This document shows positions 63,893 to 64,000 of a DNA stretch of 64,000 bases, piece after piece. Location: the NCBI GenBank assembly GCA_030220185.1, contig JASPKZ010008350.1, positions 2,018,501 to 2,082,500 on the forward strand. The letters are read 5' to 3'. The first letter of the stretch is position 1, and every line of letters starts with the position of its first letter. The notes beneath the pieces are model-generated. The model was not told the origin of the DNA, made no database searches, and worked only from the letters and a program-made list of their open reading frames with translations. Source of the DNA: Diploptera punctata. Taxonomy: Eukaryota > Arthropoda > Insecta > Blattodea > Blaberidae. A program made the translations under genes and the position numbers.

Positions 63893-64000
63893 TATATAAA
63901 AATGAATGTTTGTTTGTTTGTACTTTATGCGCGGCCTTACCGTTGATCCGATTTTGATGGGATTTTTTGCAAAATGTAAAGGAGATTTCCGGAATGAACA
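63893..64000 (+). mobile_element. Helitron 5' end, cut by window edge
   Basis: ..tataaaaatgaatgtttg.. with (GTTT)n, then ..gcggccttaccgttgatcc..gattttgatggg.. matches 46770-46890 closely. The rest lies outside. Confidence 0.75.

Overview
This window looks like AT-rich, repeat-saturated nuclear DNA of an insect. The best guess is a cockroach or termite (Blattodea), because the commonest repeat is a non-LTR retrotransposon tail encoding ...VARMGNERRAWKLLVGKPEGKRPVGRP..., a type I associate with cockroach genomes. That assignment is from memory, not from a search. I find no convincing host gene, rRNA, CRISPR array or prokaryotic feature. Nearly all recognisable content is transposable-element debris in a background that shows nothing I can name.

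Families (labels are local to this report). LINE-A: 3' ends of a non-LTR retrotransposon with a (GTAA)n tail, at least 14 copies. LINE-B: CX2CX7HX4C C-terminus and a (CTA)n tail. LINE-C/D: related ends with (GAT)n or (GAA)n tails. LINE-E: a separate RT C-terminus. LINE-X: a short 3' end with an (ATT)n tail. SINE-1 to SINE-6: tRNA-headed SINEs; SINE-1 and SINE-2 share head and body but have different 3' tails. PLE: Penelope-like elements with GIY-YIG endonuclease remnants and hammerhead-ribozyme-like cores. Two Helitrons plus the start of a third at the right edge. One hAT-type DNA transposon carrying a zinc-finger exon. DR1: a ~700 bp repeat with a hairpin at one end, seven copies, partly tandem. 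DR2, DR3 and DR4: other dispersed repeats.

Layout. 1-9 kb: LINE-A fragments, SINE-1/2, a PLE palindrome at 3.8 kb. 9-21 kb: PLE C-terminus with ribozyme core (9.2 kb), SINEs, DR2, a PLE tandem array interrupted by a MITE-like element (18.2-18.8 kb), a mobile gene fragment (19 kb), a Helitron (20-20.9 kb). 21-30 kb: LINE-A copies with clear target-site duplications (TSDs), a head-to-head PLE dimer (24.6-25.5 kb), SINE-6 and SINE-1. 30-42 kb: DR1 copies, some holding LINE-C insertions, and the second DR2 copy. 42-48 kb: SINE-3 cluster with a SINE-in-SINE insertion, a Helitron with a SINE inside. 48-59 kb: DR1, PLE palindrome, an ORF split by SINE-5, the LINE-B copy, head-to-head LINE-A copies beside the hAT element, DR1. 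59-64 kb: degraded LINE-A, SINE-2, microsatellites, a second mobile gene fragment, Helitron start.

The elements form a stratigraphy rather than a pathway: several insertions are bounded by 12-16 bp TSDs and sit inside older elements, so relative ages can be read directly. The most interesting system is the PLE set: hammerhead-like cores recur beside the 3' ends, and three of the five loci are head-to-head dimers.
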